Shown here: positions 10,706 through 21,399 of the stretch, in pieces
Position numbering within the stretch: position 1 is the stretch's first letter
Layout of the letters: each line of letters starts with the position of its first letter
Assembly (NCBI RefSeq): GCF_028372415.1
Contig: NC_092876.1
Coordinates: forward strand, 61,218,385-61,282,384
DNA length: 64,000 nucleotides
Direction: 5' to 3'
DNA from: Notamacropus eugenii
Taxonomy: Eukaryota; Chordata; Mammalia; Diprotodontia; Macropodidae
The notes under the pieces: generated by a model
Database searches by the model: none
Told to the model about the DNA's origin: nothing
The model's input: the letters and a program-made list of their open reading frames with translations, nothing else
Position numbers and translations under genes: made by a program

Positions 10706-11745
10706 TCAGCTTTTCACATACTTAACAAGAAATCATCTCGCCCCTCCCCACCTCAAGTCATCTTCAACCTATCCTCCTATGGCACAAACTCAAGACCCTA
10801 AACATGACCATCCTAAGCTCTTCGTTGACTCTAGCTTTTGAATGTCCTTCCTAACATATGAGTCCTAGAACTGAACTCTATGTTTCAGATGTGGTCCAGC
10901 CAGGTCAGAGTACAATGGGACCACCATCTCCCTGGTTATAGACCCTGGACCTCGCTAGGCAGATTAAGAACTAACTAACTGGTTTGTTTTGTTTTATTTT
11001 TTGCTTTTGTTAATTGTGTGTCACACAATTAAGTCAACTAATAAGCTTGTTATACCAAGTTTCTCAGGCGAACTGCCATCTAGAGTTATCTGAGTTGATT
11101 TTTTGAACCCAATGCAAGAATTTACATTTGTCCTGATTACATTTTATTTTATATTATTCAGTAGACTAATGCCTGCCAAGATCTTTACTGGAATCCTGAC
11201 AATGTCATCCAATATGTCAACTATCTCTCCAAGTTTGTGTTGTTTGATAATTTCAGAGGCATGCCATCTAGTCCTTTCTCTAAATTAGCAATAAAAAATG
11301 TTAAAGAGCATAGGGACAAGCACAGATAAAGTCCTGGACCTGGAGTTAGGAAGACCTGGGTTTGAATCCAGCCTCAGACCCTGGATAAGCTACTTAACAG
11401 CAGTGTCCCCATCTGTAAAGTGGGAATGATAATAATACCTCCCTCCCAGGGTTGTAGTGGGGATAAAGTGACATAACATTGGTAACAAGGCATAACAAGG
11501 CAAACCTTGAGGTGCCATATGAATGTCATCACCATCCTCATAACATTATCATTAGATAACTCTTTGTGAACTGACACTGCGCCATTAATGTCTTCTCTTT
11601 GAGTTAAGACATTTGATCAATTTAACTGTAATATAGTTTTTAAAAAACACTTCTATTTTCCCCATAAGAATAACAAGAGACTTTATCAAATCTTTTGTTG
11701 AAATCAAGGTAAAATATATCTATAGCATTTTCTTCCTCTACCAAT
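10706..11745 (-). mobile_element. L3/CR1 LINE, decayed RT region, with a nested SINE
   Basis: Read on the minus strand, 11,040-11,310 gives the CR1/L3 stretch equivalent to LCPMLFNIFYC-like and GMPLKLSNNTNLER-like segments. The end at 11,680-11,745 gives the stretch equivalent to the RT block DLDFNKRFDK. A plus-strand MIR at about 11,325-11,525 and the inverted-repeat arm at 11,527-11,638 interrupt it. It is very old. Confidence 0.5.
11527..11638 (+). repeat. Inverted-repeat arm 1
   Basis: This segment is the reverse complement of 12,562-12,670, with about ten substitutions and one small indel over roughly 112 bases. The match extends outward into ATGGCACCTCAAGGTTTGC. The other arm lies 920 bp away. 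Confidence 0.85.
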
Positions 11746-12091
11746 TGATTTAGAGGCAGAAAGGACTTTGGAGACTGTCAAGTCCAACCCCCTTGCTTTA
11801 TACCTGAAGAAACTGAGGCCCTGAGCAGGTAAGTGACTTACTCAGGGTCACACTGCTCGTAAATGTCTATACCAGTCATTATACTATATCCTAGGGAAAC
11901 AAGGACCCAAATAAAGCTTCTTGTGCTCAAGTTGCTTACATCCCATTTAATATTCTTAAGTTTTGGAACCTTTGACCTGTTTTCCATAAAACACCATAGA
12001 TAAGGTGGGGAACTGCAAAAAGACCAAAACTACAAAACTTCAAACCAAACGTAGGGCATCTAGTCCTAGCTCTGAATACTTCTTAGCTGTG

Positions 12092-12328
12092 CCAAATTGT
12101 TCAGTCATTTTCAGTCATGTCTGACTCTTCATGACTCCATTTGGGGTTTTCTTGGCAAAGATGCTGGAGTGATTTGCCCTTTTCTTCTTCAGTTCATTTT
12201 ACAGATGAGGAAACTGAGGCAAGCACAGTTAAGTGACTTGTTCAGAGTCACACAGCTAGAGTTTAATTTGAAGTCAGGTCTCCTGGACCTGGAGCACTAT
12301 CTACTGTGCCACCTAGCAGCTCAGCTGT
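12092..12328 (-). mobile_element. Marsupial tRNA/CORE SINE with RTE-like tail (MAR1-type)
   Basis: Full-length in reverse: the tail (GTCATGTCTGACTCTTCATG, CCATTTGGGGTTTTCTTGGC) comes first, then GATGAGGAAACTGAGGCA and the core (GTGACTTGTTCAGAGTCACA). The tRNA-like head (GAGCACTATCTACTGTGCCA, CCTAGCAGCT) comes last. The tail resembles that of BovB/RTE elements, which implies mobilisation by an RTE LINE. The family name is tentative. Confidence 0.8.
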
Positions 12329-12500
12329 GTCAAGACAAGTCAACAATCATTTATTAAGCACCTACTAGATGCTAGGCTGCTACTGTGCTGATAGCTGGGA
12401 ACACAAATGCAGGCAAAAAGACAGTCCCTGACCTCAAGAACCTTACATTCTAGTGGGGAAGAACAACACAGAAAAGGAATCCATAAAGAAGGTACCAAAG
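12329..12500 (-). mobile_element. L2 LINE 3' end
   Basis: CAACAATCATTTATTAAGCA, CTACTAGATGC, ACTGTGCTGATAGCTGGGAA and CCTCAAGAACCTTACATTCT are in the reversed L2 order. It abuts the SINE head directly. Confidence 0.65.
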
Positions 12501-12561
12501 TGGGTAACTTATTCTTGTTGGGAAAACAGAGGTTTTGGGGTTTGTCTGTTTTCTTTGTTTT

Positions 12562-12670
12562 AACAATATTACAGTTAAATTGGTCAAATGTCTTAACTCA
12601 AAGAGAAGTCATTAATGGTTCAGTGTTAATTCACAAAGAGATATCTAATGATAATGTCATGATGATGATG
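12562..12670 (-). repeat. Inverted-repeat arm 2
   Basis: This is the reverse-complement partner of 11,527-11,638. The match to arm 1 resumes beyond the L1 insertion (13,535-13,556, TATGGCACTTCAAGGTTTGC), so the L1 landed in an already existing arm. Confidence 0.85.
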
Positions 12671-12677
12671 GCATTCT

Positions 12678-12906
12678 ATTTTTTTAAATTAATTAATTAA
12701 TTTTTTAATGTTCTACCATCACTACCAAAAAACTTAGATTTTTACCCCCCCAACCTACTTCCCACCACCCCCCTCCCTCCCCTAGATGCCATACAATTCT
12801 ATATAGGATCTACATATACTTTCCTATCGAATACATTTTCACTATGGTCATGCTGTGTAGACGAGCTAAAATAAATGGAAGAAATCATATGACAAATCAA
12901 AACATA

Positions 12907-12939
<33 letters not shown>

Positions 12940-13520
12940 ATCTGCTGCATTCTGCGAATGAATTCCATAGTTCTTTCTCTAAGTATGGAAGGCATTTTGC
13001 CTTAGAAGACCATTGGGAATTATTATTATTATTATTATTATTTAAGTTCTTATGTTATTACGAAGTTCCAAGTCTACCAGAAAAAACTCTCGCACACTGT
13101 GGTCATTGCTGTACAAACAGTTCTCCTGGTTCTGCTCCTTTCGCTCAGCATCAGATCATATAAGTCCTTCCAGGCCTCTCTGAAGTCTTCTTGTTCATTA
13201 TTTCTTGTGGCGCAATAGTACTCCATTACATTCATGTACCACAACTTATTCAGCCATTCCCCAATTGATGGGCATCCCCTTGATTTCCAGTTTTTGGCAA
13301 CTACAAAGAGAGCCGCTACAAATATTTTTGTACATGTGGGGCCCTTTCCCACTTTTATGATCTCTTGGGGATACAGTCCTAGAAGCAATATTGCTGGGTC
13401 AAAGGGTATGCACATTTTTGTAGCCCTTTGGGCATAGTTCCAAACCTCTCTCCAGAATGGTTGGATGAGCTCACAGCTCCACCAACAATGAATTAGTGTT
13501 CCAACTCTCCCACATCCTCT
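12678..13520 (-). mobile_element. 5'-truncated L1 with 14-bp target-site duplication
   Basis: The L1 is flanked by exact copies of GATGATGGCATTCT at 12,664-12,677 and 13,521-13,534. The minus strand encodes the last part of L1 ORF2: GTLIHCWWSCELIQPFWREV, then PFDPAILLLGLYPQE, FVAALFVVAKNWKSRGCPSI and EWLNKLWYMNVMEYYCATRN, much like the human ORF2p C terminus. The long open stretch (13,074 upward) suggests a fairly young copy. The 3'UTR contains a (CA)n run at 12,907-12,938 and ends in the T-rich stretch beside the left duplication. Confidence 0.9.
13020..13044. repeat. (TTA)n microsatellite in the L1 3'UTR
   Basis: About eight ATT/TTA units in the 3'UTR of the L1 copy. Confidence 0.85.
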
Positions 13521-13534
13521 GATGATGGCATTCT

Positions 13535-14360
13535 TATGGCACTTCAAGGTTTGCAAAACACTTTACATGGTGGACAAGTCTGGAGAGTCAGGGGTGGACC
13601 TGGGAGAGGATTGAAGGAGTCTGCTATGAATAGGATAAGTCATTTCCCTTTTCTGAGACCCAGTTTCTTCATCAGTAAATGGAAAATGATATTGATACCA
13701 TCATTTTCTCACAGGGGAAATCCCCTTGTAAAAGTACTTAGATTTATGAGCTATTATTCCACCCATTAAAAAAAAAAACCCAAAACTCCTTCCCCTTCAG
13801 TGCTTCCAACACACCCGGAGAAGCCTGCCTACAGCAGGTTTCTCCTGTTGTCACTATGTTTGACATTCAGTTCCATGGGTCCATTTCACTCATTTCACTC
13901 AGGAACAATAGGGATAATGGGCAAAGATGATCCAGACTCCTCATGATGGAGGTAAGGAGGGCTCTCTCCATGAGACTTCAGGCCACACAAAGGTAGAGTC
14001 CTTATAGGGGGGATTCCATGAAAAACTCTTTCACTCACAGGCAGCCCTTATGGCCAGATATGCCCCAAATGGTTCCCATGACGACCGAGCCACCAGAACT
14101 CTATATAAATATGCGTGTGTGAGCACGCATGCATGGGCATCCATCCACCCAGAGATGCTCAGAAATAAACTCTTTGCACATTTTTTCCCTTTATAGATAC
14201 AAAATAACCTGGAAGGATTAACGGTTGGAGGAAAGAACTGAAACAAAATTATACAACTGTGCTTTCTTCCTCTGGTGAAGTTTCAGCCAAGCAAACTCTG
14301 CCATGCCCCTCATCCTGACACTACAATCAATCACAGGATATTACAGGATCAAAAGATTTA
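13535..14360 (+). other. MIR remnant followed by unassigned DNA
   Basis: 13,535-13,745 has MIR-like pieces (AAGTCATTTCCCTTTTCTGA...GACCCAGTTTCTTCATCAG). 13,750-14,360 shows no recognisable gene or repeat apart from a short A run near 13,770. Confidence 0.45.
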
Positions 14361-14364
14361 GAAA

Positions 14365-14640
14365 TGGGAGGAAATTTTGAACATAGAACTTCAGAACTCA
14401 AAAGGACCTTAGATAATTGATTGTCAGAGTTGGGAAGGGTCTTCTATTTTATAGAATATAGGATGTCAGAACTGGAAAGGCCCTTAGAATGTAGAGTATC
14501 AGACTTGGAAGGAATTTTGGAGCACAGAATGTCAGAGCCGGAAGGGCCTTTAGAACACAGGATGTCAGAACTGGGAGGGCCCTTAGATGTCATCTAGTCC
14601 AACCCCCTCCTCATTTTACATAAAGAAAAATTGAGGCCCA
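14365..14640 (-). repeat. 33-bp tandem array A on a MIR3-type tail
   Basis: Around six to seven decayed units of about 33 bp, each built on GGATGTCAGAACTGGGAGGG and CCCTTAGA, run into TCATCTAGTCCAACCCC and TTGAGGCCCAAAGAAG. Those are the MIR3/L3 tail and the start of the body in reverse. This is the most diverged of the plus-strand-reading arrays. Confidence 0.8.
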
Positions 14641-14647
14641 AAGAAGT

Positions 14648-16800
14648 CAATCAATCAAAAAAATATTTATTAAGCATCTACTCTGTGCCAGGAACTATGC
14701 TAAGCACTAGGGATTTAAAAAGAAAAGGCAAAAGACAGTCCCTGCTCTCACAGAACTCACAGGCTAGTAGGGGAGACAACATGAAACAACAACCAGATAC
14801 AAAAAAAGATATATGCAGGATCATTTGGAGATTATTAACAGAAGGAAGGCACTAGAATTAAGGGGAAATCAGGGAAGGCTTCCTAGAGAAGGTGGGATTT
14901 TAGCTGGAACTTGAAGGGAGTCAGGGAAGCTGGGAGACAGGGATGAGGTGAGAGAACATGGAGGACAGGCAGAAAAAATGCCAGGAGGGTCTTTTATGAG
15001 GAACAAGGAGGCCAGTGTCACTGGACTGAAAAGTGTTGGAAAGAGGTGCAGCTAAGGGGCACAGTGGATAGAGCACCGGCCCTCGAGTCAGAAGGATACA
15101 AGTTCAAATCTGGCCTCAGACACTTACTAGTTAAATAACCCTGGGCAAGTCACTTAACCCTAACTGCCTCTCAAAATTAAAAAAGAAAGAAAAGTATGGG
15201 GGAGCAGGGATGGCAAGGGAGGGTCTAAGGTGTAAAAAGACTAGAAAGGTGACCAACAGAGAATTTTACATTAAATCCTGGAGGTAATAGTAAGCCAGGG
15301 GAGTTAGTTGAGTAAAGGAGTGACATGGTCAGACCTACATTTTAGGAAGATCACTTAGACAGCTGAGTAGAGGTTGGTATGGAGTGGGGAGAGACTTGTG
15401 ACAGGCAGAGCTACCAGAATAGTCCAGGGGTAAGGTGATGAGGGTCTAAACCAAGTTGGTGGTACTATCAGTGGAGAGAAGGGGACATATATTAGAATGT
15501 TATGATGATAATACTGACAGACCTTGGAAGCAGATTAGATGTGGAAAAGTAAAAGAGAATAAGGTGTCAAGGAAGTCATTCACATTCTAGGTAACTAGGA
15601 GGATGGTGGTACTCTTGACAGTAATAAGGAAATTAAGAAGAAGGGAAGATTTAAAGAGAAAGATGAATTAAGTTTTGGGTACTTTGAATTTAAGATTTCT
15701 ACGGCATATTCAGGTCAAGGTGTCTAATAAGCATCTTACTGGAGATGTGAGGGTAGAGGTCAGCAGAGAGGTTATGTCTGGATAAGCAGATTTGAAAATC
15801 ATCACCATAGAGAAGATAATTGAATCTATGGGAGGTGATGAGAAATAGTATAAAGAGAGGGAGAAGAAAGAATGAGACCTATGGGACCTCGGGATTGGAG
15901 GTCATGACCTGGACAAGGATCTAGCAAAGGAGACTGACCAGAAGGAGTGTCCTAAAAACCTAGACAGAACTGATCAGCAATGTCGAAGGTTGCAGGGAGG
16001 AGGAGGAGAACCAGGACTGAGAAAATGAGGACTGAGGACTTTGGATTTAGCCATTAAGATATCATTAATAACTTTGGAGGGAGTAGTTTAGTTAGAAGAC
16101 TGTAGAGAGTTAAGAAGAGTGAGGGACAAGGGCCTTATTCTAGATGGCTTCCTTAAAGAGTTTTACCACAAAAAAAGGAGAGATATGAGGTGGCAATTAC
16201 TGGGTACAGAAGTAAAGGATTTTTGAGGTCAAAAAAGATATGGGCACATTTGTAGATGAGAGGAAAACAATCAGATGACAAGGAAAACTGAAGTGAGGGG
16301 GTAATCTCTTAGAGAGGATGGAATGTAATAGGACCAAGTGTGCATGTAGAGAGTTTTGCCTTGCCAAGGAGAAGGACCATCTCATCACATGAAACTGGGG
16401 GAAAGTCAGAGATAGCAGGAGAAGATATTGGATGGTATAAGATGAAGACACAGTGAGAAGAGGAAGGTTTTAGTGAATGGCCTCAATTGTTTCAGTGATA
16501 TATGAAGCAAAGTTCTCCACTGAGACACTGGGGGAAAGGGAGTTATGAATGGTCCGAAGAGGAATGAAAAACTTTGAAGCTGTCTCTGTGGGGAATGGGA
16601 TATTGAATTGATTAGGGAGGTATAAAAGGATTGCCCTACAGAAGTGAGGGCCCAGTTAGGATTACGTAATATAAATTTGTAGTGGATCCAGTTAGTGATT
16701 TTCTCCAACTTCATTCAGCATCAACAGATAAGTAGAAGTGAAGGTGGTGGATAGTGGGAGTGATCCAGGGCTGAGGCTTGGCAGGGGCTTAGGGGCAAGA
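14648..16800 (-). mobile_element. L2 LINE, 2-kb 3' portion
   Basis: Reversed L2 tail at the left (ATTTATTAAGCATCTACTCT, GTGCCAGGAACTATGCTAAG), then ORF2 on the minus strand with the LPATFDIADQ remnant of the RT Asp block near 15,965-16,000. It matches the plus-strand copy at 5.75-7.55 kb and is split by a younger SINE at 15,046-15,195. The two long copies in opposite orientation are about 7 kb apart. Confidence 0.8.
15046..15195 (+). mobile_element. MAR1-type SINE inserted in L2
   Basis: The head (GCAGCTAAGGGGCACAGTGG, ATAGAGCACCGGCCCTCGAG) and core (CTTACTAGTTAAATAACCCT, GGGCAAGTCACTTAACCC) are well preserved, ending in an A-rich stretch. The flanking GAAAAGT copies fit a short target duplication. 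Confidence 0.8.
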
Positions 16801-17457
16801 AATTCAAAAGGATGCAATGTGAAGACGGTAAATCACCTGCCCAAAGTTACATAAAATATTAGAGCTGTGTCTGGAATTAGAACCCAGGTAACCTGATTCC
16901 CAACTTTGTCTTCCTTCCACCACTCTAAGCTACGTTTTTCCCTCTCCTGCACCCTATCAACCTTTCTTTTGGTTAGAGGAAGGAGTTGTTCCTGCCTGCT
17001 CATCTCTTGCAAGGACCAGTATCTGTTGCACTGTCCATATGGACTTTTTCAGTTAAGCAGTTCAGTCTCCATAACTGAACAGAGGGTTGGTCATCCTTTC
17101 ATCCACACCCTCCTTATGCAATGAATGCAAATGTAGAAAATAAATTCAAGTTAGTTTCCCACTAATAGAAAATACTTCCTTCCATTGCCACAGACTGTAT
17201 TGTTTAACCCAGGTCAGCAGTGTTCCAGAGATGACAAGGTGACAGAATATGGATGACTCAGAAAATAATACAGATTACAGTATGCTTCTGCCAGTGGGTC
17301 AGGAGTATAATCAATCACAAGAACCAGATCTATAAAGGGCCTTCTTCCACAGCTCAGATCTACTTCTTTGCAGATCTTCCTTTCAAGAGGGGAGGCCACA
17401 GAAGTTCGAATTCATTGATTGCTGTTTGTATACCTTTAACAGAATGAAACAGAAACA
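16801..17457. other. MIR remnant and unassigned intergenic DNA
   Basis: A minus-strand MIR lies at about 16,815-16,925 (AATCACCTGCCCAAAGTTAC, TTAGAACCCAGGTAACCTGA). The remainder shows no recognised feature. Confidence 0.45.
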
Positions 17458-17600
17458 AGTCAAGTCAACAAGCATTTATTCAGCACTTAATTTGTGCCAA
17501 GCACTGGGCTAATCTGGAAATACAAAGATAAGCAGGAACAGTCCTTGTCCTCAAGGGTCTTATATTCTAATGCGAGGAGATGACACATAGGATGAAGCCA
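17458..17600 (-). mobile_element. L2 LINE 3' end
   Basis: CAACAAGCATTTATTCAGCA, TGTGCCAAGCACTGGGCTAA and CCTCAAGGGTCTTATATTCT. Confidence 0.7.
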
Positions 17601-17651
17601 CAGAAAGTAGGGAGGAGAGAGAAAGTATCTCAGAAAGTATCAAAGTATCTC

Positions 17652-17935
17652 AAAATATTTCTAAAGATACTTCCTTCTCCTGGTCTTATTCACATATTCA
17701 CAGAAGGCTGTGACTAATCTTCTGTCTCCTCCCTGTGCAGACTAACAGCATTCAAATGTGGCTACAGCACCTTTAGAAGAAGTTTTCAGGCTGCATCTTC
17801 ACAAGGATTGCTTCCCAGGATGGTGGCTGTAAGGACTGCAGTAAAAATAGGACCAGTGGCCTGGGTGATGCTGACAATCCTAGGGTTCCTGTGTCTCCCT
17901 GTTGGTGGCAACTGGTCAACAATTGGTAGTAGTGA
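17652..17935. repeat. Direct duplication, intact copy
   Basis: A 284-bp stretch of unknown origin recurs, split in two, at 20,060-20,163 and 20,746-20,920. In the right-hand part I count about ten substitutions and one 3-base indel over 178 aligned positions. It contains an open stretch with a signal-peptide-like hydrophobic run (PVAWVMLTILGFLCLP), but the second copy does not keep that frame open, so I do not call a gene. Confidence 0.85.
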
Positions 17936-18310
17936 GATCAAGACTCAGCAGTGGAGTCCAGAGAGGAATGAAGACATGGCTGGCCTGGGCACTTTTCTTA
18001 AAATGGAAATTCTGGAAAGAACACACCATTCAGAGGAAGGGGCAAATGGGGGTGGGGGTGGGGAGTGAACTTCCAGAGTGGAAAAGTCAGACTCTGGCCC
18101 TGGAATTGTCCCAGGATGACCTGTCACTGATCTAACTCAGGCATGGAGATGTCTGAGAGACAGGGCAATCCTGGGTTGCTTGGAAATCTCTCAACCTCCT
18201 CAGAACATTAAATCCAGCCATGTCACAGCCCGTCCAAGTGCCTAGCCTCGTGAAATAAGATGTGGTCACAGTTTGTGCAATGGAAATGTGTCCTTCTCAA
18301 GTGACAGTTT

Positions 18311-18400
18311 CTCTCTCTGTATCTCTCTGTCTCTGTGTCTCTCTGTCTCTGTCTCTCTCTTTCTCTGTCTCTGTCTGTCTGTCTGTCTCTGTCTCTCATT
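18311..18400. repeat. (TCTC/TCTG)n pyrimidine tract
   Basis: About 90 bases of mixed TCTC and TCTG units. The long open frames on both strands here come from the simple repeat. Confidence 0.9.
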
Positions 18401-19533
18401 TGCAGAACCCAGAGCAATCCTTCAGCCCCAGGAATTGGCGTCAGGTTGTTTGGTTGTAACTAAAGCTCACAGAAGACCCCTCAGATTGAGCGAATCAGAA
18501 AGAAGGCTGACCTTAAAGCCAGGCCAGCAGGAGGATCCTGACTCCAATGCTTACAGAGCGTGACTATGAGTAAGCCTCCATTTTCTTAGCTGTAAAATAA
18601 AGAGTAAGAATCCCCAAAGTCACACAATTGGCAGGCGTGGTATTTTAATTCAGGTCCTCATACATTCTCCATATCTCTTTTTTTTCCTCACTGTAACAAA
18701 AGGTAAAGGAATTAGATTCAAACCACAGCACTTCTGTTCATTATCTGTGGGACTCCTTGGGCAAAAAATTTCTGTTTCTCCAGGCCTCGGTTTCCTTTTT
18801 CTAAAGATGGATTTGGACTGTATGACCTTTAACATCCCATCCAGATGCAGAACCTTGATTCTAGGATCTACGTATCCAGGCTGGGAAATTTCAGTTGATA
18901 AAAATTGGAATTAAGAGGCATCTTTAAAGATCCCACCCTTGTATCTTTCCATTTTACAGAAGGAATGGAAGCTAAGAAAGAGGGGTAGTTAACAGCCCAA
19001 GATCACCCAGATGCAAGTTAGTAGAGGCATTGTGTCTGACTCTAGCCCCAGCTTAGGACCTCATACAATCCTCCTCCTGGGTGGGAGTCAATCTGAGGCC
19101 AAGACTTAGTGGGTGCCTGGAGTTTGGGACCTAGGAGGCTCCTATGATAAATACTAATAAAAGCCAATAGATAATTAAAATGAAAGGCTTTGAAGGAAGA
19201 ACTGTGGGCCTCTCTCAGCCCCTGAGTCTGGAGCCTGAAATAGAGAATGGAAGCCATCCATGGAAGGGTGGGGAAATGGTGCTGTCTTCTTTCCTCTCTT
19301 GCCCTCTAGTGGTTTCCTGTGGAAACTGTGTCAAAAAAGCTGTGGCCCTAAGCAAGTAATTCCTGATTTTAGGGAGGTGCCAACCACAAATCCACAAAGC
19401 ACTGGGCCTCTGGAGCTCTCATTTTCTTCTCTGGCATTCAAAGAAGCCAGCTCTTAGCACTTAGAAGGTGCTAATTCTGATCTGTTTGCAAAGTGGCAGT
19501 CATCCGGTAAGGGTAGGAATGGGAGTAAAGGCA
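18401..19533. other. Intergenic DNA with decayed MIR pieces
   Basis: Short MIR-like cores occur (for example ACCTTAAAGCCAGGCCAGCA...AGCCTCCATTTTCTTAGCTG near 18,510-18,600, and pieces near 18,720-18,840 and 18,940-19,030). I see no gene. Confidence 0.4.
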
Positions 19534-19572
19534 GGGGTAGGGGTGGGGTGGGGTGGGGTGGGGTGGGTAGGG
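19534..19572. repeat. (GGGGT)n pentanucleotide run
   Basis: About six GGGGT units with variants. Closely spaced G4 runs on the plus strand could form a quadruplex. Confidence 0.85.
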
Positions 19573-19604
19573 CAGTAGTATATTGGAAGATTTTGGAATA
19601 GGGG

Positions 19605-19935
19605 CTCAGAGGCTCAGATACAGACACACCCAAGTTCAAATCCCAGCTATGCCAATAAGTAACTATGCCAACTTATTATCTTTGTGAACTGGCTTCCCAA
19701 TTCAGCCTCTGTTTCCTCATCTATAAAATGAAGAAAGTGGATTCTATGACCACTACCACTACCCCTCCACTTTCAACTCTATGCCTGTAATCTGGATTCA
19801 AATCCTGGTTCTGATGCTGACTACTTGTGTGACCATGGCCCAGTTACTTAGCCTCTCTGGGCCTCTGTTTCCCCACCTATAAAGTGAAGCTGACCGTAGC
19901 TTCTTCCCAGGGTTGTAAGGAAAATGGTAAAAAAA
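19605..19935 (+). mobile_element. Two MIR/MIR3-type SINE remnants
   Basis: 19,605-19,760 (CAGCCTCTGTTTCCTCATCT, ATAAAATGAAGAAAGTGGAT) and 19,790-19,930 (CTACTTGTGTGACCATGGCC, CTGTTTCCCCACCTATAAAG) each follow the MIR core order. Confidence 0.6.
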
Positions 19936-20059
19936 TGGGAGTTGTACCATTTGTTGAGCCTTGGACACTTTTCCCTTTTATACAGACTGACTCTTTATAT
20001 CCACAGGCCAATCAATACAGACTCATGGACTGTGCCCCCAATTTCTCTTGTCTGCCCCA

Positions 20060-20163
20060 AAAATATTTCTAAAGACACTTCCCTGTCCTGGTCTTACTCA
20101 CTTATCCACAGAAGGCTGTGACTAATCTTCTGTCTCCTCCCTGTGCAGACTAACAGCGTTCAA
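20060..20163. repeat. Direct duplication, left half of second copy
   Basis: Matches 17,652-17,755 over 104 aligned bases with few differences (for example CTGTGACTAATCTTCTGTCT is identical). Confidence 0.85.
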
Positions 20164-20207
20164 TTTCTTAATATCCTTCTTGATGCCTGATCTCCAATAA
20201 TCCTTTT

Positions 20208-20357
20208 TAAAGTTTTTTTTTGGTGAGGCAATTGGGGTTAGGTGACTTGTTCAGGGTCTCACAGTTACTAAATGTCAAGTGTCTAAGATCAAATTTAAAC
20301 TCAAGTTTTCCTGACTCTGGAGCCAGTGCTCTATCTACTGCACCACCTAGCTGCTCC
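20208..20357 (-). mobile_element. SINE with 14-bp target-site duplication
   Basis: Exact CCAATAATCCTTTT copies at 20,194-20,207 and 20,358-20,371 bracket a reversed core (GGTGACTTGTTCAGGGTCTC) and head (GAGCCAGTGCTCTATCTACT, CACCACCTAGCTGCTC). It sits inside the segment that splits the duplicated block. Confidence 0.9.
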
Positions 20358-20419
20358 CCAATAATCCTTTTAGTACCTCACTCTTTGACTAAAATGTTCA
20401 TACTCTTTGAATGACTGCA

Positions 20420-20520
20420 TAAAGCATTTATTAAGGTCTTACTGTTTACGAGGCACTCTACTAAACACTGGGGATGAACACAGAAAAGCAGGTCAGCCCT
20501 GCTTCCATTCTAATTGGTGA
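20420..20520 (-). mobile_element. L2 LINE 3' end
   Basis: AAGCATTTATTAAGGTCTTA, GCACTCTACTAAACACTGGG and GATGAACACAGAAAAG, in reversed L2 order. Confidence 0.6.
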
Positions 20521-20615
20521 GATCACGCATTGATTGACCAATTTTGACCATTTGACAATTTCAAGGACTTTGGTGTCAAAACTTTCTTTCTCAGTCTTCA
20601 GTAAATGTGGCTGTA

Positions 20616-20741
20616 GGGGCAATGAGGTCGAGCATGGATAGAGCACAGGCCCTAGAGTCAGGAGGACTTGAGTTCAAATACAACCTCAGACCCTAGCTGT
20701 GTGACCTTCGGGAAATCAGTTAACTTTGATGGACTCCAAAA
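20616..20741 (+). mobile_element. SINE with target-site duplication cut into the duplicated block
   Basis: Head (GGGGCAATGAGGTCGAGCAT, GGATAGAGCACAGGCCCTAG) and core (CTAGCTGTGTGACCTTCGGG). AAATGTGGCTGTA at 20,603-20,615 and AAACGTGGCTATA at 20,742-20,754 are near-identical and look like its target duplication. The same sequence is single in the intact copy at about 17,755-17,767. Confidence 0.8.
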
Positions 20742-20745
20742 AAAC

Positions 20746-20920
20746 GTGGCTATAGCACCTTTAGAAGTTTTCAGGCTGCATCTTCGCAAGGATTGCTTCC
20801 CAGGATGGTGGCTGCAAGGACTGAAGTAAAAATAGGACCAGTGGCCTGGGAGATGTTGACAATCCCAGGGTTCCTGTGTCTCCCTGTTGGTGGCAGCTGG
20901 TCAACAATTGGTGGTGGTGA
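20746..20920. repeat. Direct duplication, right half of second copy
   Basis: Matches 17,758-17,935. Differences include a 3-base gap after CCTTTAGAA. Confidence 0.9.
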
Positions 20921-21134
20921 TCATTTCTCCCCTCAATAACAAGTGTGGGAGCTGGGCTGGGGGCAGGTCTAGTGGTGGTGGGAGCAGTGCTGGACTATCT
21001 CCATTAGGGGCTCAGGGAAGATGGTGCATGGGTACATGAGTACATAAATATTATTGTGCTGTAAAAATCCATGAGTATGAAGAATTCAGAAAGGAACTAG
21101 GATACAAAAGAGGCAGCCGGAAAAGGGAGAACAA

Positions 21135-21395
21135 GTGTTCATTAAGAGCTTACTTCATGGTAGGCGTTGTGTTGAGTGCTTTACAAATATTACTAAATAA
21201 CTCTTCTGATCTGATCCTTACATCCCTATGAGATAGGTGCCATTATTATACCCATTTTACATTTGAGGAAATTGAGACAGGCAGCAGTGAAAGACTTGAC
21301 CAAGGTCACATAGCCAGGAGACTGAATTTGAACTCAGGTCTTTCTGAGTCCAGGCTCTGAGCTCCTATCTACCATACTACCTAGCTGCCTAGATG
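21135..21395 (-). mobile_element. SINE (MIR-type, reversed)
   Basis: Ordered pieces in reverse: AGTGCTTTACAAATATTACT, ATACCCATTTTACATTTGAG, GACCAAGGTCACATAGCCAG and CTACCTAGCTGCCT. Confidence 0.65.
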
Positions 21396-21399
21396 TACG

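Noticed and set aside
13074-13556. 160-codon open frame as a host gene
   Set aside because: It is the C terminus of L1 ORF2 within an insertion bounded by a 14-bp target duplication.
17808-18068. Possible small secreted or envelope-like protein (MLPRMVAVRTAVKIG..., hydrophobic run)
   Set aside because: The duplicated copy at 20.75-20.92 kb does not keep the frame, no homology is recognised, and the frame ends in a glycine-rich run.
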